From assembly GCA_945888515.1 (NCBI GenBank), contig CAMDAD010000004.1, forward strand, positions 62,001-126,000: DNA of 64,000 nucleotides, in the 5' to 3' direction. Source of the DNA: Akkermansia muciniphila (GTDB lineage Bacteria > Verrucomicrobiota > Verrucomicrobiia > Verrucomicrobiales > Akkermansiaceae). How positions within the stretch are numbered: position 1 is the stretch's first letter; each line of letters starts with the position of its first letter. A model generated the notes under the pieces. The model worked only from the letters and a program-made list of their open reading frames with translations. It ran no database searches and was not told where the DNA came from. The position numbers and the translations under genes are program-made. Of this stretch, positions 18,657-27,587 are shown piece by piece.

Positions 18657-20657
18657 ATGAAAATATCACTTCTGCTCTGCGCTTTGTTATCGCCCAGCTT
18701 CGCCCAGGTTTACACTCCACCACCCGGTAATGGTGCCGCGCCGCCAGCAAATCAAGGCGGCGGCGATACGACCATTGTCCGGCCCCAGCAACAGAACGCG
18801 GCGCCACTGATGGGCAATGAAGTGCCCTTTGTCGATCCGTCGGCCGAGACGGTGACTTTCAATGGCAGAAATTTCGCGATCGCAGACAATCGTCTTTTCG
18901 CTGCCCGCTTCGAACGCTATCTGAACGAGCCAGAGGACAGTTCCGAGGAGGCTGTGGAATATCGTGAAACCATCGATGAGATTCTAGCGCTGGTTTCTCC
19001 TCACAATCCGACCGGACCGAATCTCTACGCCGCATTCAAACTACTACCAAAGGCCTCGAACTATCCCGGCGATGCAAAGCTCTGTGACTCTCTTTCCCAA
19101 GCGGTCTATGTCGCAATGGTATCACGCAAAAATGTAGAAGGATCGAAAAAGTTGATGGAAGCGCTTGAGGAGGAGAAGCAGCGAGTGATTCGTGAGGCAG
19201 ACTGGAAAGCCGCGAACGAAAAAGATCCTTCTCTCAATCAAACAGGTCCCAGTTCTAGTGGTGGCGGGCGCACGTCCCGTCAGGCAGGACAGCCGAATGG
19301 AGGCGGTAACGGTGGAGGCGCACAACAAGGAAACGGCGGTCCTGGTCAGCGTGCCGGCGCAGCCACCGACCCCGGACGCGGTGTGCAATCACTGCGCTAT
19401 GCTGACATGCAACGTCGCATCATCGAGATCGAGGCGATGAAGAAAAAAAATGAGCTCAAGGGCGAGGTGCAAATTGTTCAGGCAAAAATTCAATACCAGG
19501 CGTTAATGATGCAATTCTTCATGCAGCGCCGTTTTCAACACGTATTGATGGCCTCACGCTTCTACAATCAGATCTGGACGGATGGGGACAGCAAGTTGCA
19601 CATCGACAAGAACTCGGACACGAGTAAATTATTCAATGAATCCGTCGGCTTCAGCCCTACCGTTGCCAGCCTAGACACCTTTTCTTCAGAATTCATCCGC
19701 GACTGCGATAAAGGAGTGGAAGCATTTAACTTCCTCGCTGACAAGGGTGAGCTTGAGTCCGCCGCCAAGCGACTTTCCGAAGCTTATGCCGTGGGTGAGT
19801 TCATGCCTGGCATTCGCACCCTTCCCCGTGATCGCAAGCGCAAGGTCTTAGAATTCGTGCGTGAGTCTTACAAACTTCTGGCAGCCATCGATGCGAGGGA
19901 CTACACCACAGCAGAAAAAATCTCGGCTAGTATGAAAGGCATGGCCAGCGATTACAATGGCAACAAGGCAGACGCCGCGATCGCCACATACACGCGAGTG
20001 TCTAACATGCATATCATGACCGCAAAAACCCACGCTGCCTCCAATGAGATTGACAAAGCGCGTGAGGAAATCAAAAAGGCCATGGAAATCTGGCCACAGA
20101 ACCCGAAACTTGCTGAGTTCGACCAGTTGGTGGAGGCCAGCAGCACGATGGTGACGGCGAAAAATGATTTCGATCGCCTACTCTCGGAAAACAACTACCG
20201 CCAGATTTTCACCGATCAGTATCGCATTGCCCCCGCAATCCAAAACGATCCGCAGCGCATGGAGGCGTTCAAACAAATCATCGGCAACCTCACCAGCATC
20301 GAGGCCTCTATCGGCAAAGCAAATGAGTTTTCCAAAATGGGCCAGGACTACGCTGCCTGGGAGCAATTGGCATTGGTGCGCGAAAAATTCCCTGATGATC
20401 CGAAGCTGGGTCGTGAACTCGAATTACTCGCGCCAAAAGTAGCCGATTTTACTAAGGCTCTCGACCGCGCTCAACAGTTTGAAAAACGTACGCCGAAACA
20501 AACGGGATCTGCCATGGCTTGGTATCTGAAGGCGCAGCGCATCTATCCACAAAGCGAGTTGGCCGAACAAGGAGTGCAGCGACTGTTGGATGAAATTTTA
20601 CCAGAAGACGACTATCCCAAAGCACCTGTGACCCAGGATAACTCGGATGACCTCTAG
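18657..20657 (+). CDS. Exported helical-repeat protein of unknown function
   Basis: 666 residues with a clear signal peptide (MKISLLLCALLSPSFAQ). It continues into a Pro/Gly/Gln-rich linker, a helical segment, and a low-complexity Gly/Gln/Asn spacer (about 195-245). The long C-terminal part is made of TPR-like helices (for example DKAREEIKKAMEIWPQNPKL and AWYLKAQRIYPQSELAEQG). Probably periplasmic scaffold or secretion-related; no enzyme motif seen. Its stop overlaps the next start by 11 bases. Likely one operon with the ABC transporter and OB-like gene. Confidence 0.65.
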   Translation: MKISLLLCALLSPSFAQVYTPPPGNGAAPPANQGGGDTTIVRPQQQNAAPLMGNEVPFVDPSAETVTFNGRNFAIADNRLFAARFERYLNEPEDSSEEAVEYRETIDEILALVSPHNPTGPNLYAAFKLLPKASNYPGDAKLCDSLSQAVYVAMVSRKNVEGSKKLMEALEEEKQRVIREADWKAANEKDPSLNQTGPSSSGGGRTSRQAGQPNGGGNGGGAQQGNGGPGQRAGAATDPGRGVQSLRYADMQRRIIEIEAMKKKNELKGEVQIVQAKIQYQALMMQFFMQRRFQHVLMASRFYNQIWTDGDSKLHIDKNSDTSKLFNESVGFSPTVASLDTFSSEFIRDCDKGVEAFNFLADKGELESAAKRLSEAYAVGEFMPGIRTLPRDRKRKVLEFVRESYKLLAAIDARDYTTAEKISASMKGMASDYNGNKADAAIATYTRVSNMHIMTAKTHAASNEIDKAREEIKKAMEIWPQNPKLAEFDQLVEASSTMVTAKNDFDRLLSENNYRQIFTDQYRIAPAIQNDPQRMEAFKQIIGNLTSIEASIGKANEFSKMGQDYAAWEQLALVREKFPDDPKLGRELELLAPKVADFTKALDRAQQFEKRTPKQTGSAMAWYLKAQRIYPQSELAEQGVQRLLDEILPEDDYPKAPVTQDNSDDL

Positions 20658-21375
20658 GATTACTCTAGTTTATTTACTGATCAAGAGTGCATCTGTCTTG
20701 CTGGCACCTGCCCAAGAACCAGCAATGCCTCCTTTGATCGTCGAACCCTCTTGTTGCGCCGGTTCCAGTCGCACCGCCGCTCTAGCACTGGATCCCTTCG
20801 TTGAAGAATCGGCATGGAAATTCGCCGATGCCACCGCATGGAAGTGGCAAGCCGCCCCGACCGGAAAAGAACTGATCTTGCTGAAACAAAATGCCTACAA
20901 ACCGCCCTATCGTAGCCCCATCAATTTGACATGGTTCCAGTCGCGCGAGTGGAGTCACTTTTCTCTCACTCTCGAGTGCCAGCTCTCGCGTTTCGATGAG
21001 GGGAATAACGACCTTTGCATCGCCTTTGCGGGTAGCGGTGCGGATCAGTTTTACTATATTCACCTCGGTGAAAAGGCCGATACGCCACATCATCAGATCC
21101 ACCTTGTCGAGCACGCCGACCGTCGACCGATTACCACCTTCCGCAGCTCCGGCACCCCGTGGGAAAAAGACACCTGGCACAAGCTCAAGATCGTGCGCAA
21201 TATTGATACGGGAGATATCGCCGTGTGGTTCGATAACTCCCCCACCCCGCTACTCGCTGCACGCGATAAAACGTTCACTTGGGGTAAAATCGCACTGGGA
21301 TCTTTCGATGACGAAGGACGATTCCGTAACGTTCGGATCCGCGGCACCAGTCGCAAGGTGTCGCCCGTTCCTTGA
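20647..21375 (+). CDS. Exported concanavalin-like domain protein (DUF1080-like)
   Basis: 242 residues: signal peptide, then a jelly-roll pattern. Features include the WSHFSLTLECQLSRFDEGNNDL strand region, WHKLKIVRNIDTGDIAVWFD and FTWGKIALGSFDDEGRFRNVRI. These are typical of DUF1080/LamG-like concanavalin domains that bind or cut glycans in PVC bacteria. ATG at 20647 lies inside the preceding gene (11-base overlap), implying coupled translation. Ligand unknown. About 110 bases separate it from rsgA; I see no clear terminator there. Confidence 0.65.
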   Translation: MTSRITLVYLLIKSASVLLAPAQEPAMPPLIVEPSCCAGSSRTAALALDPFVEESAWKFADATAWKWQAAPTGKELILLKQNAYKPPYRSPINLTWFQSREWSHFSLTLECQLSRFDEGNNDLCIAFAGSGADQFYYIHLGEKADTPHHQIHLVEHADRRPITTFRSSGTPWEKDTWHKLKIVRNIDTGDIAVWFDNSPTPLLAARDKTFTWGKIALGSFDDEGRFRNVRIRGTSRKVSPVP

Positions 21376-21484
21376 AAAGGATTTCTCGGAGATTCTCGCA
21401 AATGCTCGATTGCGTCAATTCAGGTTTGGTCTCTGAAAAAAAAAGCATTTCCCCCACTCGCATCCTGCGCTACGCTCTGCCGCA

Positions 21485-22615
21485 GTGACATTACAGGATC
21501 TAGGATGGAATGACTTTTTCGCTGCTGCGTTTGCCGCACTACCCGAGAATGATTGGGTGCCCGCGCGCTTGATTCGCGAGAGTCCGATCAACTACGGAGC
21601 GTTTCTCGCTGATGGTGAGGAGATCGATGTGATCCTTTCTGGCAAAGTGTGGCATGATGCCGTCAACGATGCGGATTTGCCGGCGGTGGGCGATTGGGTC
21701 GCGGTCAAGCTGGGTGGGGAAAACGAGGAAAACGTCATCCGCGCCCGCCTGCCTCGCCAATCATGCTTCTCGCGCAAGATGCCAGGAAAAAGCACGGAGG
21801 AACAAGTCATCGGCGCCAATATCGACATCGTCGCGGTAGTCACAGATGCAGGTGAGGATTTCAATCCGCGTCGCATGGAGCGTTATTTCACCCTGATTCA
21901 GCGTTCGGGGGCAAAGGCGGTGGTTCTGCTCAACAAGGCCGACCTTTATGCGAAACGGCAGAACCAGGAAGCTGCGGAGATTTTACAAAAACTTTGCCCA
22001 GATGCTTCTGTTCATATCACCAGCGCCCTGCACGACACAGGCTTGAAAGTGCTTTTGCAGCATTTGAAAAAAGGTACTACTATGTGCATAGTAGGATCAA
22101 GCGGTGTAGGCAAATCCACACTCGTCAATCAATTGTATGGCGAGGAATGGCAGTGGACCGACGACGTAAACGAAGTCACGGGGAAAGGTCGCCACACGAC
22201 CACCTCACGCGAGTTGGTGCCGCTGCCGAAACGTGGACTTATCATCGATAACCCCGGCATGCGGGAAATTCAGATGTGGACAAACGAGAAGACTCTTCGT
22301 GAAAGTTTCTCTGATGTGGAGCATCTCGCGCTGCAATGCCGATTCCAAGATTGCAAGCACCAGAACGACAAAAGCTGCGCCATTCGCGCCGCTGTCGAGA
22401 ATGGTTTGTTAGATGCCAACCGACTCGACAGCTACCTTCGTCTCGATGAAGAAATCGAAAAACTTCGTCGGCGACAAAAAAAGCGTCAAATCAATACCGA
22501 ACGACGTGCTAAGCGTGATCATCGAGTGAAAGCACGTAACTTAAACGATCGCATCCAATGGGAAGCTGACGAAATCGGTCTACTACGTCACGGCGACGAT
22601 AGTGATCTCGACTGA
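21485..22615 (+). CDS. rsgA: Ribosome small-subunit GTPase RsgA
   Basis: Circularly permuted GTPase that checks 30S maturation. 376 residues with GTG start. The N-terminal OB-fold (about 30-95) precedes the G4 motif NKADL (about 148), then G1 GSSGVGKSTL (about 204), then G3 DNPGM (about 256). This is the permuted G4-G1-G3 order diagnostic of RsgA. A C-terminal zinc site (CRFQDCKHQNDKSCAI) follows and the tail is Lys/Arg-rich. Alone in its orientation block ahead of argS. Confidence 0.93.
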   Translation: MTLQDLGWNDFFAAAFAALPENDWVPARLIRESPINYGAFLADGEEIDVILSGKVWHDAVNDADLPAVGDWVAVKLGGENEENVIRARLPRQSCFSRKMPGKSTEEQVIGANIDIVAVVTDAGEDFNPRRMERYFTLIQRSGAKAVVLLNKADLYAKRQNQEAAEILQKLCPDASVHITSALHDTGLKVLLQHLKKGTTMCIVGSSGVGKSTLVNQLYGEEWQWTDDVNEVTGKGRHTTTSRELVPLPKRGLIIDNPGMREIQMWTNEKTLRESFSDVEHLALQCRFQDCKHQNDKSCAIRAAVENGLLDANRLDSYLRLDEEIEKLRRRQKKRQINTERRAKRDHRVKARNLNDRIQWEADEIGLLRHGDDSDLD

Positions 22616-22673
22616 TTCTTACGCTCCATGATCATCGGCAAACGCGCGAGAATGGAGGACAAAATCGTAAGAA
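22616..22673 (+). promoter_or_regulatory. Two-step inverted repeat between rsgA and argS
   Basis: TTCTTACG (22616-22623) pairs perfectly with CGTAAGAA (22666-22673), and inside it CTCCAT (22624-22629) pairs with ATGGAG (22652-22657). This gives a 14-bp stem with an asymmetric 8-nt internal bulge and a 22-nt loop. No T-run follows. It starts immediately at the rsgA stop and could be an mRNA-end or leader structure for argS. Confidence 0.4.
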
Positions 22674-22789
22674 GAACAGAATACCTTTGGCTGTTTATCG
22701 CATTGCTCGCGTCGGCGACTCCCAACACTCATCATTTGTAGTGGAAATCCATGGATTTTCCGCATACAAGCTGCCTTGCCAAATCCGAT

Positions 22790-24538
22790 ATGACACTCTC
22801 TCAGCAACTCGAACTTTCTCTCTCTGCCGTTCTTACACAGATCCTGGGTGCGCCCACCTCAGCTAGCGTCACGGCGGCCAATGATTTGCGCTTTGGTGAT
22901 TACCAATCGAACGCGGCCATGGTGCTCGCCAAAGCCAATAAAATCAATCCGCGCGCTCTGGCGGAGCAAGTAATCGCAGCTTGGCCTTGCGATGCGATTG
23001 CAACCACGGAAATCGCAGGTCCAGGATTCATCAATTTCCGCATCAAGACTGCGGTCTACGCGAGTCGCACCCAAGCCGCCTCAACAGACGCGCGGCTGGG
23101 CGTAGCGACTACCTCTGAGCCTCAGACCATCGTATTGGATTTCTCCGCTCCCAATGTTGCTAAGCCGATGCATATCGGGCATATCCGCTCAACCATTCTC
23201 GGTGATAGCTTGTCGCGCATCGCCCGATTTCTTGGACATCATGTCATTACCGACAATCACATCGGCGACTGGGGTACGCAATTTGGCATGGTTACCTGGG
23301 CGTGGAAAAACATCCTTAACGAAGAAGCCTTGCTCGCAGATCCACTTGCAGAGCTGCTGCGTCTCTATCGCCACGCTAGCGACTCCTCGAAAGCCGATGA
23401 ATCGATCCGCGAAGCCTGTCGTTCCGAATTGGTGAAACTCCAACAAGGAGATGCAGAAAACGTTGCGATCTGGACGCGTTGTCTCGAACTATCCAAGCGC
23501 GGGCTGCAGCAAATTTATACACGCCTCGGTGTCTCCTTTGATCACTGGCTCGGTGAGAGCGCCTACAACGATGCGTTGGCACCCTTGGTTGAAAAATTGT
23601 TAGAAAAAAACCTGGCGCGCGAGAGTGAGGGAGCCGTGTGCATATTTTCCGATGGCTCGGTCAGTGATCCCACGAAAGACCCCTTCCTCATCCGTCGCGA
23701 TGGTGAATGGTCGGACTTTCCGATGATGATCCGCAAAAGCGATGGAGCTTTTAACTATGCCACAACCGATATCGCGACCTTACAGTTTCGACACAATGAA
23801 TGGAAAGCGGATGCTGCTTGGTATGTCGTCGATCACCGTCAATCCTCCCATTTCCAGCAACTCTTCGCTGTGGCCGCGCGTCTGGGCCTGGAATCGATGG
23901 ATCTGCGGCACATCGCTTTTGGCACGATTCTCGGCACCGATGGCAAACCGCTCAAAACACGCGCTGGCGATCTGCCGCAACTCGCTGATGTATTAGATGA
24001 CGCCGTTTCCGCCTCGCGCAAGACCGTAGATGAGCGCAGCCGCCTCGACACAGATGAAGAACGCGCCGAGCTCGCCGAGCTCATAGGTATCAGCGCCGTC
24101 AAGTTTACCGAGTTGGCACACCATCGATTGTCCGACTACGTTTTCGACCTCGATAAAATGGTTTCTCTCGAGGGCGATACCGCTCCTTACCTATTCTACA
24201 GTTTCGTCCGTTCGCGCTCGATTTTCCGCAAGCTTGAAGAAACATTTACTCCCGGTGCTGCCATCGAATTCACGGAAGAAGCGGAAATTCATCTTGCACG
24301 GCTGCTCTCGCGCTTCGCTGAGGTAGTGCCGAACGTAATCGATGACTGTCGCCCGAACATTCTCACAAGTTATCTGTTAGAAGTAGCTCGCGCCTTCCAT
24401 AGCTACTTCGAGGCATGTCCTGTTCTCAAAGCTGAGGGAATCAAGCGCTACAGCCGACTCACGCTATGCGATGTCACGGCCCGCACCTTGGAAAAAGGTC
24501 TGAATTTGCTAGGGATCGCGGTGCCGCAACGGATGTGA
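22790..24538 (+). CDS. argS: Arginyl-tRNA synthetase
   Basis: Class I aminoacyl-tRNA synthetase that charges tRNA-Arg. From the ATG at 22790 (MTLSQQLEL) it is 582 residues. It has the N-terminal Add1-like domain (FGDYQSNAAMVLAK), the HIGH signature in SAPNVAKPMHIGHIRS, the KMSKS-equivalent loop reading KPLKTRAGD, and the C-terminal anticodon-binding DALR domain (YLLEVARAFHSYFE). An upstream ATG at 22751 would add 13 residues without family similarity. Confidence 0.95.
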   Translation: MTLSQQLELSLSAVLTQILGAPTSASVTAANDLRFGDYQSNAAMVLAKANKINPRALAEQVIAAWPCDAIATTEIAGPGFINFRIKTAVYASRTQAASTDARLGVATTSEPQTIVLDFSAPNVAKPMHIGHIRSTILGDSLSRIARFLGHHVITDNHIGDWGTQFGMVTWAWKNILNEEALLADPLAELLRLYRHASDSSKADESIREACRSELVKLQQGDAENVAIWTRCLELSKRGLQQIYTRLGVSFDHWLGESAYNDALAPLVEKLLEKNLARESEGAVCIFSDGSVSDPTKDPFLIRRDGEWSDFPMMIRKSDGAFNYATTDIATLQFRHNEWKADAAWYVVDHRQSSHFQQLFAVAARLGLESMDLRHIAFGTILGTDGKPLKTRAGDLPQLADVLDDAVSASRKTVDERSRLDTDEERAELAELIGISAVKFTELAHHRLSDYVFDLDKMVSLEGDTAPYLFYSFVRSRSIFRKLEETFTPGAAIEFTEEAEIHLARLLSRFAEVVPNVIDDCRPNILTSYLLEVARAFHSYFEACPVLKAEGIKRYSRLTLCDVTARTLEKGLNLLGIAVPQRM

Positions 24539-24598
24539 TTGCCTACTCAATTCACATAGTGACTCGCCGTGGAAGCTACCCCTGTGGAAAAACTCATC

Positions 24599-24625
24599 CC
24601 AACTATGAATTTAATTCATAGTTGG
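24599..24625. promoter_or_regulatory. Perfect 27-bp palindrome upstream of amtB
   Basis: CCAACTATGAATT (24599-24611) and its exact reverse complement AATTCATAGTTGG (24613-24625) flank a single T. The dyad ends 26 bases before the amtB ATG at 24652. Such a long gapless dyad with no T-run reads as an operator for a dimeric repressor or activator rather than a terminator. It does not resemble the NtrC consensus. Confidence 0.6.
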
Positions 24626-24651
24626 CATCAAACCTGCTTGTCAAATGTTGC

Positions 24652-25965
24652 ATGAATACAAATAATACTAGAAAAAAAACCTTAGTTTCATTGGCAATCT
24701 GGGGGGTGTGTAGCGGTTTTTTACAGGCTCAAGATACCGCAACAGCGACAGTTGACTCGGGAAACAGCGCATGGATATTTACCGCGACAGCATTGGTATT
24801 ATTCATGACAATGCCCGGCTTGGCGCTATTTTATGGTGGCTTGGTACGAGGCAAAAACTTCCTATCTGTGTTAGGGCAGTGCGCTGGTATCGCATTTATG
24901 GCATCCCTGCTCTGGGTGGGCTGCCTCTACAGCTTGGCATTTAAGGGTGACGGCAAATGGATCGGTGATCTGAGTGCGGTGTTCCTGCGTGGCATCGGCA
25001 CGGACTCAGTAGCAAGTGGCACCACCATCCCAGAACTGCTATTCGTGATGTTTCAGATGACGTTCGCCATCATCACCCCTGCGCTCTACATCGGCGCTGT
25101 GGTCGAGCGCATGAAATTTTCCGCAGTGCTGCTTTTCTCTGCACTCTGGTTGCTGGTAGTCTATACTCCCGTGACCAAATGGGTGTGGGGTGGCGGATGG
25201 CTTTTTGAAATGGGCATTCGCGATCTGGCAGGCGGTATCGTGGTGCACGCCACGGCTGGTGTGAGCGCTCTGGTCTTGGCCATTTTGTTAGGAAGACGCT
25301 CGGGGTTTCCGCAGCATCCGCACCCACCACACCATCCCGCGATGGTTTTCATTGGTGCCGCTATGCTCTGGGTCGGGTGGTTCGGCTTCAATGCAGGAAG
25401 TCAGTTGAGCGCGGGTGGTAGTGCCGCAATGACTATGCTGGTGACGCATCTTTCCGCGTGCGCGGCAGCATTGGTATGGATGCTGTTAGAAAAAATCCGC
25501 AACGGCAAAATCGGTATTGTAGGCATGGTAACGGGCTTGGTGGCTGGACTGGCGACAGTGACCCCAGCATCCGGAGATATTGGACCGATCGGAGCTATTG
25601 CGATTGGCTCATTGGCTGCTGTGGTCTGCTACTTTGCGGTAAGTTTGATCCGTGAAAAATGGCATATCGATGACTCATTGGACGTATTTGCCGTGCACGG
25701 TGTCGGTGGCATTCTCGGCACGATTTTGTTAGCATTTTTCGGTCAGCAATCGCTCGGAGGACTGGGTATTGTCAAACCGATCGGAACCCAGTTGCTTATC
25801 CAACTCACCGGATTAGGCGTGACGATTGTCTGGTCGGCTCTAGCCACTTTACTGCTGTTTTTCCTTGTCAAAAAAACAATTGGTGTGCGTGTGCCCCAGG
25901 AAAAAGAATTTGAAGGACTCGACCGCGCGGAGCATGGCGAAAACGCCTACCCGATGGAGTCCTGA
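24652..25965 (+). CDS. amtB: Ammonium transporter (AmtB family)
   Basis: Ammonium channel of the inner membrane, about 437 residues from the ATG at 24652. A signal peptide (through GFLQAQ) is followed by eleven hydrophobic segments. It has the family motifs MTMPGLALFYGGLVRGKN, DLAGGIVVHATAGVSALVLA (pore His), GWFGFNAGSQL and DDSLDVFAVHGVGGILG (second pore His), which are conserved Amt features. No glnK/PII gene is next to it, unlike the common glnK-amtB pairing. The palindrome just upstream suggests a dedicated regulator. Its 3' end overlaps the convergent gene by 19 bases. Confidence 0.93.
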   Translation: MNTNNTRKKTLVSLAIWGVCSGFLQAQDTATATVDSGNSAWIFTATALVLFMTMPGLALFYGGLVRGKNFLSVLGQCAGIAFMASLLWVGCLYSLAFKGDGKWIGDLSAVFLRGIGTDSVASGTTIPELLFVMFQMTFAIITPALYIGAVVERMKFSAVLLFSALWLLVVYTPVTKWVWGGGWLFEMGIRDLAGGIVVHATAGVSALVLAILLGRRSGFPQHPHPPHHPAMVFIGAAMLWVGWFGFNAGSQLSAGGSAAMTMLVTHLSACAAALVWMLLEKIRNGKIGIVGMVTGLVAGLATVTPASGDIGPIGAIAIGSLAAVVCYFAVSLIREKWHIDDSLDVFAVHGVGGILGTILLAFFGQQSLGGLGIVKPIGTQLLIQLTGLGVTIVWSALATLLLFFLVKKTIGVRVPQEKEFEGLDRAEHGENAYPMES

Positions 25966-26447
25966 TTCGATCGACTCACCACTTCCAACAGCCAACGACG
26001 ATTGCGTTTAAGGTGAAACTTTTCCCTGTGTCGCACGTCGTTGGCATGTTTCGTGTATTCCACCTCTAAGGTCACGCTGGCGTGGGTGCTCGACATTTTT
26101 TTCACCCGTAAGAGAGGTGCGCGCTGCATTCGTATGAAACAATGCAAAGGCACGTGCAAATGCGCGGCATTCCAAAGGAACGAAGCAGGAAAAAAATCTT
26201 CTATTTCAGAAAGTGCCTGAAACACTTCGCGAACGAGATACTCGCCATGACGCGCACTCAATCGCGCTGCATGATGACGATTCCGCCATTGCTCCACGCG
26301 TGATTCTACTGGATGTTTGAGTTCGACTTCGATTTCTTCGATCAAAGAACGTGCATGAACTGCCATCATCGCATGCAATTCCTCGCGGTCGATCAATCCA
26401 TTCTCGAATTGTTCCATCAATTTAGGAGGTGTCGGTAGAGGCGGCAT
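25947..26447 (-). CDS. Conserved protein of unknown function
   Basis: 166 residues from the ATG at 26447 (MPPLPTPPKLMEQFENGLIDREEL). The N-terminal half is helical. The C-terminal half has alternating strands (SVTLEVEYTKHANDVRHREKFHLKR) like an NTF2-like or cystatin-like sheet. No signal peptide, so probably cytosolic. An upstream start at 26519 is possible but adds 24 residues with no clear pattern. I do not recognise the family. Its 3' end overlaps the amtB 3' end. Confidence 0.6.
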   Translation of the reverse strand: MPPLPTPPKLMEQFENGLIDREELHAMMAVHARSLIEEIEVELKHPVESRVEQWRNRHHAARLSARHGEYLVREVFQALSEIEDFFPASFLWNAAHLHVPLHCFIRMQRAPLLRVKKMSSTHASVTLEVEYTKHANDVRHREKFHLKRNRRWLLEVVSRSNQDSIG

Positions 26448-26542
26448 TTTACCGACTATCGCAGAAGAAAATTCTGTCCGCAAATCAAAAGTATGGCACA
26501 CACTTGCCAACAGCGCCATGAACTGCCAGTTTCTGCGAGATC

Positions 26543-27520
26543 ATGAGACATGCCTTGCACAACCGAGCCATTGCTTGGCTCCTGTTTGCTACTTTGTTGT
26601 GGGCAGTCAGCTTTCCTTTTGTGCAGATTCTCTATATCGAGCAGAAGTCCCTTCTTCCGGAAGCGAGCATTCTGTTTCTTTCCATCCTGCTCATGGCAGC
26701 GCGATTTGCGATCGCGGCCTTGTTGCTCCTGCCGTGGGTATTGCCACAGTTGCGATCCTACACCAAGCTCGAGTGGCAACAGGGCTTTTGGCTCGCACTG
26801 TTTGGTGGCGTTGGCATGTGGTTGCAGGCCGATGCACTGGCCTACACGAAGGCCTCGACATGTGCATTTATCACGCAAGGCTATTGCGTATTTTTACCGA
26901 TCTATCATGCGCTGCGCAGTCGTCTATTTCCCGGAATGCAGACGGTCATCGCTGTGATTCTCGTGCTACTCGGTGTAGCGTGGCTTTCTCACGTAAAACT
27001 TAGCGATCTTCGCCTAGGGCGCGGTGAATGGGAAACGTTGCTAGCGGCTCTGCTATTCACCGCGCAGATTCTCAGTCTGGAACATTCCCGTTTCCGAGGG
27101 AATCGCAGTCTGCCTATCACTTGGATCATGTTTCTTGGCATCAGTGTAGTAGCGATGCCTAGCGCGGTTGGGGTGGCGAACAAAACGTCTGATGTGATCA
27201 CCGCTTTGTCGTCCCCCGCCGCGCTTGGTCTCATCGCATCGATGGCAGTGCTTTGTAGCATCGGAGCCTACGGTTTGATGAATCGGTGGCAGGGATTTGT
27301 AAGCTCGGTGGAAGCCGGTCTCATTTATTGCGCCGAACCAGTATTCACTAGTCTCATCGCACTGTTTCTCCCTTCCGTCATCGGGGTCTTGATGGGACAT
27401 ACCATTGTAAATGAACCACTCACCCTATCGCTGATTGGTGGGGGTACGCTCATCACGATGGCGATTCTCCTTTTGCAGCGAAAGTCCAGCACAGCGCGCG
27501 CAACTCACCCGGCAGAATAG
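26543..27520 (+). CDS. DMT-superfamily (EamA) transporter
   Basis: 325 residues with ten predicted membrane helices in two five-helix EamA halves. The first has WLLFATLLWAVSFPFVQI and the second has PAALGLIASMAVLCSIGAYGLMNRWQ. The YCAEPVFTSLIALFLPSVIGVLMG segment is the usual EamA signature near the end. This is an inner-membrane metabolite or drug exporter; the substrate cannot be read from sequence. Starts 96 bases from the divergent start at 26447. Confidence 0.85.
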   Translation: MRHALHNRAIAWLLFATLLWAVSFPFVQILYIEQKSLLPEASILFLSILLMAARFAIAALLLLPWVLPQLRSYTKLEWQQGFWLALFGGVGMWLQADALAYTKASTCAFITQGYCVFLPIYHALRSRLFPGMQTVIAVILVLLGVAWLSHVKLSDLRLGRGEWETLLAALLFTAQILSLEHSRFRGNRSLPITWIMFLGISVVAMPSAVGVANKTSDVITALSSPAALGLIASMAVLCSIGAYGLMNRWQGFVSSVEAGLIYCAEPVFTSLIALFLPSVIGVLMGHTIVNEPLTLSLIGGGTLITMAILLLQRKSSTARATHPAE

Positions 27521-27587
27521 GTGGCATAGTCACATGATGACACTTTGACCAGTTGCGCCAGAGGCTGTATCGCCTACCGTCGCTTTC

